Shown here: positions 25,089 to 33,162 of the stretch, piece after piece | Layout: each line of letters opens with the position of its first letter | Numbering within the stretch: position 1 is the first letter of the stretch | Origin: Halomonas sp. SpR1 | GTDB taxonomy: Bacteria; Pseudomonadota; Gammaproteobacteria; Pseudomonadales; Halomonadaceae | DNA length: 39,082 bases | Reading direction: 5' to 3' | Assembly (NCBI RefSeq): GCF_031010175.1 | Contig: NZ_JAUAMB010000043.1 | Location: forward strand, 1 to 39,082 | Made by a program: the position numbers and the translations under genes | The notes under the pieces: model-generated | What the model was told of the DNA's origin: nothing | Database searches by the model: none | Seen by the model: the letters and a program-made list of their open reading frames with translations, nothing else

Positions 25089-26108
25089 ATGAAACTTGCA
25101 ACACTTAAGCAGGGCCGCGACGGAGAACTTATCATTGTCTCCCGTGACCTTTCCCGTGCAGTGAGCGCTGTTGATATTGCGCCCACACTTCAGGCAGCTA
25201 TTGAGGAGTGGGCGACGGTTAGCCCCAAGTTGGAAGAGCGCTATGCACAACTTAACAGTGGCCGTACCGAAGGTGCTTTTGAGCTTGACCAGAGTGCGCT
25301 GCACTCCCCTTTACCGCGTGCCTATCAGTGGGCTGACGGCTCCGCCTACCTGAACCATGTCAAGCTGGTACGCCAGGCACGTAATGCCGAGATGCCCGAC
25401 ACCTTCTGGACCGACCCGCTAATGTACCAGGGCGGTAGCGACGGTTTCCTAGCCCCCACCGAGGATATCGAGGCGGTGAGTGAAGAGCATGGCATCGACT
25501 TTGAAGGTGAGATCGCCGTTATTACTGACGACGTGCCGATGGCAGTAACGCCCGAGCAAGCAGCCAAGCACCTTAAGCTAGTGATGCTGGTCAACGATGT
25601 GAGCCTGCGTGGCCTTATTCCCGGCGAGCTAGCGAAGGGCTTCGGCTTTTTCCAAGCCAAGCCCGCCTCTTCTTTTTCGCCTATTGCGGTGACCCCCGAT
25701 GAGCTGGGCGATGCCTGGCAGAATGGCAAGGTACACCTGCCGCTGACCGTGCACCTCAATGGCGAGAAGTTTGGCGAGCCAGAAGCCGGCCCAGATATGA
25801 TTTTCAGCTTCCCACAGCTGGTTGCCCATGCGGCCAAGACCCGCTATCTCGGCGCGGGCGCTGTTATTGGCTCGGGCACTGTTTCCAATCCCGACCCCGA
25901 TGGCGGCCCTGGAAAGCCAGTGGCTGATGGCGGAGTGGGCTATAGCTGTCTAGCCGAAGTGCGCATGGTGGAGCAGATACTGTACGGCCAAGTAAAAACG
26001 CCCTTTATGCGCTTTGGCGACCGGGTTCGCATCGAGATGTTCGGCCGCGATGGCAACAACATCTTTGGTACGATCGATCAACAAGTCGTGAAGTACCAGC
26101 CAAAATGA
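25089..26108 (+). CDS. fahA: FahA: fumarylacetoacetase
   Basis: A 339-residue FAH-family hydrolase that splits fumarylacetoacetate into fumarate and acetoacetate. Landmarks are FEGEIAVITDDVP (metal-binding acids), VMLVNDVSLR, KPASSFSPIAVTPDELG and GAGAVIGSGTVSNPD. The length is that of the shorter bacterial form rather than the approximately 420-residue eukaryote-like form. AAGGAT precedes ATG 25089. It lies between hmgA and maiA in one operon. Confidence 0.93.
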   Translation: MKLATLKQGRDGELIIVSRDLSRAVSAVDIAPTLQAAIEEWATVSPKLEERYAQLNSGRTEGAFELDQSALHSPLPRAYQWADGSAYLNHVKLVRQARNAEMPDTFWTDPLMYQGGSDGFLAPTEDIEAVSEEHGIDFEGEIAVITDDVPMAVTPEQAAKHLKLVMLVNDVSLRGLIPGELAKGFGFFQAKPASSFSPIAVTPDELGDAWQNGKVHLPLTVHLNGEKFGEPEAGPDMIFSFPQLVAHAAKTRYLGAGAVIGSGTVSNPDPDGGPGKPVADGGVGYSCLAEVRMVEQILYGQVKTPFMRFGDRVRIEMFGRDGNNIFGTIDQQVVKYQPK

Positions 26109-26133
26109 CGCGAGGCAACATAAGGAAAGCAAC

Positions 26134-26778
26134 ATGACGACGCTTTACGGCTATTTCCGTTCGTCGGCTGCTTATCGGGTACGTATCGCCTTAAACCTGA
26201 AGGGCCTGGACTACGACCAGGTGCCGATCAACCTGGTGAACGGCGAGCAACGGGGTGGCGACCATTTGGCACGCAACCCCCAAGGGATGGTGCCTAGTCT
26301 AGTGCTGGATGACGGCTCAGTGGTTAACCAGTCGCTGGCTATCTGCGAGTATCTCGATGAAGTGTATCCCGAACCCGCGCTGCTACCGGCGGATGCGTTA
26401 GCCCGCGCCCAGGTTCGCGCCCTCGCGCAATTAGTGGCTTGTGAAGTTCACCCCCTCAACAACCTGCGGGTGCTCAAGTATCTCGTCGGTGAGCTGGGGG
26501 TAGATGAGGGAGCTAAGCTAGCCTGGTATCGCCACTGGATTGCTGAGGGCTTCACAGCCATGGAAGCAACGCTCTCGACTGACCCCAGCAGCGGTGATTT
26601 TTGCCATGGTGACACCCCAACGCTTGCAGATATCTGCCTAGTTCCCCAGGTGTATAACGCGGAACGCTTCGAATGCGATTTATCAGCGTACCCGACACTC
26701 CAGCGCATCGCTGCCCACTGCCGGACACTGCCAGCCTTCCAAAAGGCAGCACCCGAGGCGCAGCCTGATGCCAGCTAA
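26134..26778 (+). CDS. maiA: MaiA: maleylacetoacetate isomerase (zeta-class GST)
   Basis: A 214-residue glutathione S-transferase-fold enzyme. The zeta-class signature SSAAYRVRIALNLKGL lies at residues 10-25, with NPQGMVPSLVLDDG and the NQSLAICEYLDE glutathione-binding segment. It isomerises maleylacetoacetate to fumarylacetoacetate using glutathione. ATG 26134 follows AAGGAAAG. It is last in its operon and is followed by a GC-rich terminator shared with the convergent oxidoreductase gene. Confidence 0.94.
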   Translation: MTTLYGYFRSSAAYRVRIALNLKGLDYDQVPINLVNGEQRGGDHLARNPQGMVPSLVLDDGSVVNQSLAICEYLDEVYPEPALLPADALARAQVRALAQLVACEVHPLNNLRVLKYLVGELGVDEGAKLAWYRHWIAEGFTAMEATLSTDPSSGDFCHGDTPTLADICLVPQVYNAERFECDLSAYPTLQRIAAHCRTLPAFQKAAPEAQPDAS

Positions 26779-26789
26779 ACCCTCCTGAA

Positions 26790-26812
26790 CAGGCCGCGCA
26801 TTGCGCGGCCTG
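26790..26812. terminator. Terminator between maiA and the oxidoreductase gene
   Basis: A GC-rich palindrome with an 8-9-bp stem (AGGCCGCG with CGCGGCCT) and a 5-base loop lies 12 bp after maiA and 22 bp from the convergent gene's stop. The T-run is weak, so termination efficiency is uncertain. Confidence 0.7.
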
Positions 26813-26833
26813 CCTTTCGCTTGGCGGGCAGCC

Positions 26834-29800
26834 TCAGGCGGCTTCGACAGCGATGGTTTTCGAACGACCTTGGCGTAATTCGATCAGCAGCTTCTCGCGG
26901 CGCGCATTCGCTTTCTCGGCGGCAGCTTCGCGGACTGGCCCGTAGCCACGAATCTCTTCCGGCAGCTTGGACAGTGTCAAAGCAGTGGCATGATTAGTGC
27001 CATCAAGACGCGCCACTAGCTCGTCAATCAGCTGCTCGTAGTCCGCCAGTAAGGCACGGTCGAGCTTCCGGTCTGCGCTGAAGCGGAAAGGGTCGAGGGC
27101 CGTGTTGCGCAAACCGCGCATCTTGGCCAACGCGCCCATTGCCTTCAACATCCAGGGGCCGAAGCGACGCTTCACGGGCCGCCCTTGCGTATCCTTACGG
27201 CCACTCAATAGCGGTGGCGCCAAGTGGAAGGTTAGCCGGTAATCACCCGAGAACGTTGCTTTCACTTCATCCAGGAAATCGCTCTGGGTGTAGAGCCGCG
27301 CCACTTCGTACTCATCTTTATACGCCATCAAGCGATAGAGCTGATGGGCGACGGCTTCACTCAATGCTTGGCCACCGTTTAACGCTGTTTCTGCTTCACG
27401 CACTTTTGTCACCTGGGTGACATAGCGCTCAGCCCAGGCACGGTTCTGATAGCGCTCCAGGTGGCGACGATTACGCGCGACCACGTCATCCAGGGTGGCA
27501 TTCGTGGGCAGCGGCATCGTATCAAGGTGCTGCTGTAGATAGTCGGGCTCCACCGCTGCCAAGCGCCCCCAGGCAAATGCCTGGCGGTTCTTTTCCACGG
27601 CGACGCCGTTAAGCTCCAGGGCACGCTGCAGTGCAGGTTCAGACAGTGGCACCAACCCTTGCTGCCAGGCAAACCCAAGCATCATCATATTGGAAAACAC
27701 CGTATCCCCTAGAAGCTGTTCAGCCAGGCGGTTGGCATCCAGCGATGCAAAACGTTCGTCTCCTACCGCTTCACGCAACAGATTAAGGCGTTTGCTGGGC
27801 TGCATATCCGCGTCGCGGTAAAGGACATAGTCCGCGGTGGCTAGCTCCGCCAGGTTGGCAACAATACGGGTGGTCGGCTGAAGCACGTTCAGCGCTTTCT
27901 GCGAACTGGCCACGACCATGTCACAAGCAATGACAGCATCGGCCTGCCCCGATTCGATGCGTACTTGATTCAGCTCGTTGGGCTGCGCTGCCAAGCGAAC
28001 ATAGCTAAGTACCGCCCCGCCTTTTTGAGCGAACCCCATAAAGTCGAGCACGCTGGAGCCCTTGCCTTCCAGGTGTGCCGCCATCGTGATCAACTGCCCG
28101 ACGGTCACCACGCCCGTGCCACCAACGCCCCCCACCAGTAGGTCATAAGGGGCCTTCAGAGGCGCGATTGCAGGATTAGGCAAATGCGCTATACGCTGCC
28201 AAAAGGCGTTATCCGCCTCAACACCCTGGCCTTTACGCAGCTGGCCACCTTCAACAGTGACAAAACTGGGGCAAAAACCACTGACACAGGACATATCCTT
28301 GTTGCAGGAGGACTGATCTATTTTGCGCTTGCGGCCTAGCTCGGTCTCCCGCGGCACCACCGATAAACAGTTGGACTGTACGGAGCAATCACCACAGCCT
28401 TCGCAAACATAATGATTGATAAACACCCGGCGGGCGGGATCTTCCATCAAACCACGCTTGCGGCGGCGACGTTTCTCCGCCGCGCATACCTGGTCATATA
28501 TCAACACGGTGCAGCCGGGAATCTCGCGCAGTTCACGTTGCAGCGTATCCATCTCCTCTCGCCCGTGGAAAGTCACCTCCTTAGGAAACTCTTTTTCATG
28601 CCCTCGATACTTTTCGGGTTCATCGCTGACTACCATGACCCTGCGCACGCCTTCATCCAACGATTGCCGGGCAATCATGGGGACATTGATTTGCCCATCG
28701 ACCGGTTGACCACCCGTCATGGCCACCGCGTCGTTGAACAGAATCTTGTAGGTAATATTGACGTTGGCTGCCACCGCCTGGCGAACGGCCATGGAGCCCG
28801 AATGAAACCAGGTGCCTTCTCCCAAGTTCTGGAAAATATGGCCATTTCCGGTAAAGCGGCTTTTACCTACCCAGTTAACACCCTCGCCACCCATCTGAAT
28901 TAACGATTCGGTGCTGCGATCCATCCACGAAGCCATAAAGTGGCAACCAATACCCGCCAGGGCTTTGCTGCCTTCAGGCACCTTGGTGGAGCTGTTGTGT
29001 GGGCAACCCGAGCAGAAATACGGCATGCGGCGTACACCGCCAAGTTCCTTAACACCTGCTTGGCAAGCATCAACGATTGCCAGCTTGTCGCTAAAATCAA
29101 TCTCGAAAAAGCGCGTAAGGCGCTCTGCCACGAAACCTGCCAAGAGACGCGGGCTAAGCTCGCCAACATAGGGAATCAGCGGTTTGCCGGTTTCATCCTG
29201 CTTGCCGGTAACGATTACCTCGCCGGGATGGTCGGGTTCCGACATGTACTCCTTCAACTGACTTTCGATAATGCCGCGTTTCTCTTCAATGACCAGCACC
29301 TCACGCTTGCCATGAATAAACTCAAGGATGCCGGGGCGATGGAGTGGCCATACCATCCCAACCTTATATATTTCTATCCCGAGATCACGCAGTTTGGCTT
29401 CATCCAGCCCCAGTAAACGCAGCGCCTCAAGCAAGTCCAAATGACCCTTACCTGTGGTAACCAGCCCAAAGCTCGCCTGCTCTTGGCGAAATAGATACTG
29501 ATCAATCGGATTAGCCGTGGCAAACGCCTGCACGGCGGCCAGCTTGTGCTCAATGCGGGTCTCGAGTTGTGGCCCCGGCAAATCGGGCCAGCGATAGTGC
29601 AGCCCGCCCTCCGGCATCTCGAAGTCGGGCGTTACGTAGTCGGGCAAGGGAGGCACTTCGACTGAGGCACCACTCTCTACGGTTTCAGACACGGCTTTAA
29701 AACCTACCCAACAACCCGAGAAGCGTGAAAGGGCATAGCCCCATAGCCCAAAGCGTTCATACTCCGCCAATGACGCAGGGCTTACCACCGGCATAAACCA

Positions 29801-30349
29801 CGCCATAAAGGCGACATCAGACTGGTGCGGCATGGAGGACGACACACAGCCATGGTCATCTCCCGCAACCACCAGCACACCACCCGTCGGCGAGCTGCCG
29901 TAAGCATTACCGTGCTTCAAGGCGTCACCCGCGCGGTCAACGCCCGGCCCTTTGCCGTACCACATGCCGAAGACCCCCTCGACTTGGCGGTCAGGATCCG
30001 TTTCTACCTGCTGGCAACCCAGCATCATGGTGGCGGCCAGGTCTTCGTTGATAGCAGGGACAAAGTCGATGTGGTGCTCTTCCATGGCGGCTTTCGCCCG
30101 CCAAATCTCTTGGTCTACACCGCCCAGGGGCGAACCACGATAGCCGCTGATGAGCCCTGCCGTATGGCGACCATTGCGGCGATCAAGCTCGGCCTGACGT
30201 AAGGCGATGCGTACCAAGGCTTGGGTGCCAGTAAGAAAAATACGGCCTTCGCCACGGCTATAGCGGTCGGCCAGCTGATAGTCATCGAGGGCAATATCGA
30301 GAGGCTGGGTAATAGAACCCGCCTGCTCAGCGATTGAGGGGGTGGTCAT
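26834..30349 (-). CDS. Fused indolepyruvate (arylpyruvate):ferredoxin oxidoreductase
   Basis: A 1171-residue single-chain 2-oxoacid:ferredoxin oxidoreductase of the IorA-IorB fused type. The N-terminal half includes ISGYRGSPLGGVDQEIW and the thiamin diphosphate region with CSGCPHNSSTKVPEGS, followed by AMTGGQPVDGQ. A cysteine-rich Fe-S segment has C649, C652, C655, C661 and then C682, C688, C693. The gamma-type domain starts near GGVGGTGVVTVGQL (about residue 740). The family oxidatively decarboxylates arylpyruvates to aryl-acetyl-CoA. Here, between tyrosine and phenylacetate genes, phenylpyruvate to phenylacetyl-CoA is the attractive role, which would bypass PaaK. No ferredoxin gene is adjacent. 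It is divergent from an Lrp/AsnC regulator. The start at 30349 has only a weak ribosome site. Confidence 0.9.
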   Translation of the reverse strand: MTTPSIAEQAGSITQPLDIALDDYQLADRYSRGEGRIFLTGTQALVRIALRQAELDRRNGRHTAGLISGYRGSPLGGVDQEIWRAKAAMEEHHIDFVPAINEDLAATMMLGCQQVETDPDRQVEGVFGMWYGKGPGVDRAGDALKHGNAYGSSPTGGVLVVAGDDHGCVSSSMPHQSDVAFMAWFMPVVSPASLAEYERFGLWGYALSRFSGCWVGFKAVSETVESGASVEVPPLPDYVTPDFEMPEGGLHYRWPDLPGPQLETRIEHKLAAVQAFATANPIDQYLFRQEQASFGLVTTGKGHLDLLEALRLLGLDEAKLRDLGIEIYKVGMVWPLHRPGILEFIHGKREVLVIEEKRGIIESQLKEYMSEPDHPGEVIVTGKQDETGKPLIPYVGELSPRLLAGFVAERLTRFFEIDFSDKLAIVDACQAGVKELGGVRRMPYFCSGCPHNSSTKVPEGSKALAGIGCHFMASWMDRSTESLIQMGGEGVNWVGKSRFTGNGHIFQNLGEGTWFHSGSMAVRQAVAANVNITYKILFNDAVAMTGGQPVDGQINVPMIARQSLDEGVRRVMVVSDEPEKYRGHEKEFPKEVTFHGREEMDTLQRELREIPGCTVLIYDQVCAAEKRRRRKRGLMEDPARRVFINHYVCEGCGDCSVQSNCLSVVPRETELGRKRKIDQSSCNKDMSCVSGFCPSFVTVEGGQLRKGQGVEADNAFWQRIAHLPNPAIAPLKAPYDLLVGGVGGTGVVTVGQLITMAAHLEGKGSSVLDFMGFAQKGGAVLSYVRLAAQPNELNQVRIESGQADAVIACDMVVASSQKALNVLQPTTRIVANLAELATADYVLYRDADMQPSKRLNLLREAVGDERFASLDANRLAEQLLGDTVFSNMMMLGFAWQQGLVPLSEPALQRALELNGVAVEKNRQAFAWGRLAAVEPDYLQQHLDTMPLPTNATLDDVVARNRRHLERYQNRAWAERYVTQVTKVREAETALNGGQALSEAVAHQLYRLMAYKDEYEVARLYTQSDFLDEVKATFSGDYRLTFHLAPPLLSGRKDTQGRPVKRRFGPWMLKAMGALAKMRGLRNTALDPFRFSADRKLDRALLADYEQLIDELVARLDGTNHATALTLSKLPEEIRGYGPVREAAAEKANARREKLLIELRQGRSKTIAVEAA

Positions 30350-30526
30350 GAGCGTTCACCAGTACGGTTGAAGAGTTATGGTTGTAATACGCTTGAGTCT
30401 AGCCAAGAGCGCACTAAAGGTGCTTGCTAATTCACCCTTCAAAACCCTGGTTATCAATCATTACTTTCATTTTTAGCGTTTTTTCGCAATGATATTCAAC
30501 AAATCACAAATAAATGAAATAGCTCT

Positions 30527-31009
30527 ATGAAAGAAGCAACCAAAGAAATCACCTTAGACAGGCATGATCAGCGCATCCTTACCTTGCTTCAGCAACAGGG
30601 GCGCATTACCAACAATGAGCTTGCCGAACAAATAGGCCTCTCCCCCGCCGCCTGCTGGCGACGAGTCAAGGCGTTGGAAGAGAGTGGCGTTATTCGTCGC
30701 TTTGCTGCACTGGTGGAACCCAGCCTGGTGGGCCAGCCACTATCAGCGCTGGTCATGGTGACGCTGGTTCGCCATCACATCGATAATACCGTCGAGTTCG
30801 AAAACCGCATCCTGCAATACCCGGAAGTGCTGCAGTGCTATGCCACCACCGGCAACGCCGATTTCGTGCTGCGCGTGGTGATTGAAGACATGGCCGCTTA
30901 TGACCGGTTCCTGAATGAAAAACTCTTCACTTTGGATGGCATTTCCCAGGTCAACTCCAATTTCGTGCTGCGTAATATCAAAGAAGAGACCGCTATCCCG
31001 ATTCGCTGA
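30527..31009 (+). CDS. Lrp/AsnC-family regulator, divergent to the oxidoreductase
   Basis: A 160-residue protein with an N-terminal winged helix (LDRHDQRILTLLQQQGRITN, then ELAEQIGLSPAACWRRVKALEESGVI) and a C-terminal RAM/ACT-like ligand-binding domain (CYATTGNADFVLRVVIEDMAAY). Members typically sense amino acids and control a neighbouring, often divergent, operon. The 177-bp gap shared with the oxidoreductase gene suggests that gene is its target. The ribosome site before ATG 30527 is poor. Confidence 0.87.
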   Translation: MKEATKEITLDRHDQRILTLLQQQGRITNNELAEQIGLSPAACWRRVKALEESGVIRRFAALVEPSLVGQPLSALVMVTLVRHHIDNTVEFENRILQYPEVLQCYATTGNADFVLRVVIEDMAAYDRFLNEKLFTLDGISQVNSNFVLRNIKEETAIPIR

Positions 31010-31141
31010 ATCAGCCGGCAAAGCTCGCTCTCGCCGAGCGCTACGCCTTAAAACTTAAGACGTAAATAGAGTGCCAACCTCTCTAAAACTAGTTGCCATT
31101 GAAACTATTCAGAGGCAAGGTAACCCGTGTGATTTACGCAA

Positions 31142-31206
31142 CCCCAGGAAGACGCCCTTACTTGGGGATAGGCGTTACCAATAACAACATTTACCAATAA
31201 CAACAT
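31142..31206 (+). repeat. 16-bp exact tandem duplication and interleaved inverted repeats upstream of the orphan SBP
   Basis: TTACCAATAACAACAT occurs twice head-to-tail (31175-31190 and 31191-31206). Just upstream, CCCCAG (31142-31147) can pair with TTGGGG (31162-31167) while ACGCC (31152-31156) can pair with GGCGT (31171-31175). The two pairs interleave. Confidence 0.8.
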
Positions 31207-31239
31207 AGGCGCTAATAGCGTCGGCTCTGGAGTTTCAAT

Positions 31240-32295
31240 ATGAATAAATCAGCTCGCCTACTAGTGGCTGCTATGGCTGTTTCAAGCATGGCGTTCAGTA
31301 TGTCTGCACTTGCGCAGGCAACGATCACCGTCAGCACATGGGGCGGCCCTAATCATGGCGTTAATACCATTGTTTGGCCAACCTGGAAGGCATGGATTGA
31401 AGAAGCCACCGAGGATCGTGTCACGGTAGAAGTAGTGCATGATATGGGGCCTCCACCGGCACAAATGGAGATCGTTGCGGATGGTATTGCGGATGCCAGC
31501 TGGATTTTTCACGCTCATATGGCGGGCCGTTTTCTAGCAACGCAGTTGCCTGAATTCCCTACATTTGAGAAATTTTCCTCAGAAGATGCTTCCGCTGCGT
31601 ATTGGCATACCCATCAAGAATATCTGCAGCAAGCCAATGAGCATCGCGGCGTCGATGTGGTTGCGATGGGCGTGCATGGCCCTGGCCAAATATTCACCCG
31701 TGACCAAATCAGCTCAATTGATGAGCTTGCGGGCAAACGGCTGCGCGTGGGTGGCGGCGTGATGAGTGGTTTAGCCGAGGCAATGTCCGTGACCGGCGTC
31801 GCCATTCCTCCCACTGGCACCTACGAGGCCGCCTCTCAAGGGGTTGTTGACGGTGCGATGCTAACGCTTGAAAGCTTGCGCAGCTTTCGCGTTGCCGAAG
31901 TAGCCCCGCATACCCTCACCGTAGACGGTGGCTTCTACCGCGGCAGCTTTGCAATTGTTATGAACCCCATGTTTTGGGATCAAGTATCAGACGAAGACCG
32001 CGCGGCGATTGAAAGCGTATCGGGTGAGCGACTTTCACGCTTGTTTGGCTACATGATGGATGTATCCGACCAACGCGGTGTTGAGTTTGGTGAGGAAAAT
32101 GGCGCGACCTTTACCCAGGCATCAGAGCAAGACATTGTTTACCTGCGGGGCGTTGCTAGTAACTTGCTGGATACCTGGAGTGAGGCCGTAAAGAGCCGCG
32201 ATGTGGACGCACCAGCAGCGCTTGCCTTCTTTCATGAACAGTTAGTCAATGAGGCGGCTGAAGAAAGTATCGCCTCGAGTGTTGTTAGTGACTGA
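31240..32295 (+). CDS. Orphan TRAP solute-binding protein, paralogue of dctP at 21284
   Basis: A 351-residue periplasmic binding protein with a signal peptide (probable cleavage after ALA at residue 25). It shares long identical blocks with the dctP product at 21284-22333, such as GRFLATQLPEFPTFE, LTVDGGFYRGSF and SGERLSRLFGYMMDVSD. It differs mainly in the central region and the C-terminal tail. No membrane subunits lie next to it, so it may share the dctQM permease 10 kb away and widen its substrate range, or be an isolated receptor. TGGAG precedes ATG 31240. It has its own long upstream region and a downstream hairpin, so it is probably monocistronic. Confidence 0.9.
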   Translation: MNKSARLLVAAMAVSSMAFSMSALAQATITVSTWGGPNHGVNTIVWPTWKAWIEEATEDRVTVEVVHDMGPPPAQMEIVADGIADASWIFHAHMAGRFLATQLPEFPTFEKFSSEDASAAYWHTHQEYLQQANEHRGVDVVAMGVHGPGQIFTRDQISSIDELAGKRLRVGGGVMSGLAEAMSVTGVAIPPTGTYEAASQGVVDGAMLTLESLRSFRVAEVAPHTLTVDGGFYRGSFAIVMNPMFWDQVSDEDRAAIESVSGERLSRLFGYMMDVSDQRGVEFGEENGATFTQASEQDIVYLRGVASNLLDTWSEAVKSRDVDAPAALAFFHEQLVNEAAEESIASSVVSD

Positions 32296-32318
32296 GTGAC
32301 TGAAGCAGTAGATTGAAC

Positions 32319-32352
32319 GTTCTCGCCGCTGCTTATGGCTGACGGCGGGAAC
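32319..32352 (+). terminator. Hairpin after the orphan SBP gene
   Basis: A 10-bp stem (32319-32328 with 32343-32352, one mismatch-type G-T pair) around a 14-base loop, 24 bp after the stop codon. No T-run follows, so termination is possible but not certain. Confidence 0.5.
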
Positions 32353-32372
32353 CTATTGTCAATTAGTCACGC

Positions 32373-32456
32373 TTCCCCAGTACTTATTTTTTCCAGTACT
32401 GATTTTTTCTAGTACTTAGTTTCCCCAGTACTTACTTTATCCCATCACTTAGCTTC
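32373..32456 (+). repeat. 16-bp-period tandem repeat carrying AGTACT
   Basis: The hexamer AGTACT occurs at 32379, 32395, 32411 and 32427, exactly 16 bp apart, and a degenerate ATCACT follows at 32444. The units look like CCCCAGTACTTATTTT with changes. The block lies in the non-coding gap between the orphan SBP gene and the ANR/FNR box of the next gene. Confidence 0.85.
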
Positions 32457-32507
32457 CACACCCATTTCAATCTAAAGCCTCCGCACCCTGTTTCATTTGA
32501 AACTAAC

Positions 32508-32521
32508 TTGATCCGCGTCAA
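32508..32521 (+). promoter_or_regulatory. ANR/FNR-type box
   Basis: TTGATCCGCGTCAA differs from the FNR/ANR consensus TTGATNNNNATCAA at one position. It lies about 35 bp before a -10-like TAATAC (32543-32548), the spacing of an FNR-activated class II promoter, and 65 bp before the start of the DUF6455-like gene. Confidence 0.7.
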
Positions 32522-32585
32522 GATACTTCACCTCTCAGCGACTAATACTACTACCCTCATCAAGAACGCCTGGGGGATAACTATC

Positions 32586-33038
32586 ATGGGTATGGGTACT
32601 GCGAAGAACACAGACACCATCTCTTGGTGGGGACGCCTAATAGAGCGCTGCTATGCATCGTCAACCGCGATGTTAGCCCACAAGCTGAAGCATGAAGCAA
32701 GCGCCAGCTATGATGCGCTTATCAATGACCTGGAGAGACCACTAGAACCACGCTTTGAGCAGGAAATAGCAAAGCAACTGGCGGCAGGCCCAACGGCGCA
32801 TTTCAGTCCAGCCAGAACCTTGATGCCAGTAATGATGCAACATTTTGGTCTTGAGGAAGATGTTCTTCAGGAAAGCGGTCTGATTAGCCAAGCGGACTAT
32901 GTTGCACTACGTGACAGCTGCAATGCTTGTGCAGCCGTTGGCGACTGTTGGAAAGCAATGCGAGCGAGTCCCGAGCTTGATGAATGCCGTAAATTATGCC
33001 CCAACGCAACAGCCTTTGATGCCTTAGCGACACAGTGA
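32586..33038 (+). CDS. DUF6455-like small cysteine-containing protein
   Basis: A 150-residue soluble protein of unknown function. The C-terminal 45 residues contain four spaced cysteines (SCNACAAVGDCWKAM, then CRKLCPNA, giving C-x2-C-x5-C and C-x3-C), a pattern like that of the DUF6455 family. The N-terminal half is helical and charged. ATG 32586 is chosen over the frame-open start at 32508, because GGGGGA lies 8 bp upstream and 32508 is inside the ANR/FNR box. Oxygen-dependent control by ANR/FNR is likely. A metal- or redox-related role is only a guess from the cysteines. Confidence 0.7.
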   Translation: MGMGTAKNTDTISWWGRLIERCYASSTAMLAHKLKHEASASYDALINDLERPLEPRFEQEIAKQLAAGPTAHFSPARTLMPVMMQHFGLEEDVLQESGLISQADYVALRDSCNACAAVGDCWKAMRASPELDECRKLCPNATAFDALATQ

Positions 33039-33073
33039 AGCGTTTTGACAGCAACTTCTGCTCCCACCAACAA

Positions 33074-33110
33074 CTAGAGCGCTCCCAACCAGTGGATGGG
33101 AGCGCTCTAG
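33074..33110. terminator. Bidirectional terminator between the DUF6455-like gene and the NSS gene
   Basis: A perfect 14-bp stem (33074-33087 with 33097-33110) with a 9-base loop sits between the two convergent genes. Flanking T and A residues are few. Confidence 0.85.
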
Positions 33111-33162
33111 CTTTCATCACTCTATTCAGACCTTAAGCTTTGCACTTGTTTCTACAATCACT

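Noticed and set aside
32373..32456. CRISPR array or iteron-type origin
   Set aside because: Units of 16 bp are degenerate and contiguous, there are no spacers, and no replication or Cas gene is near.
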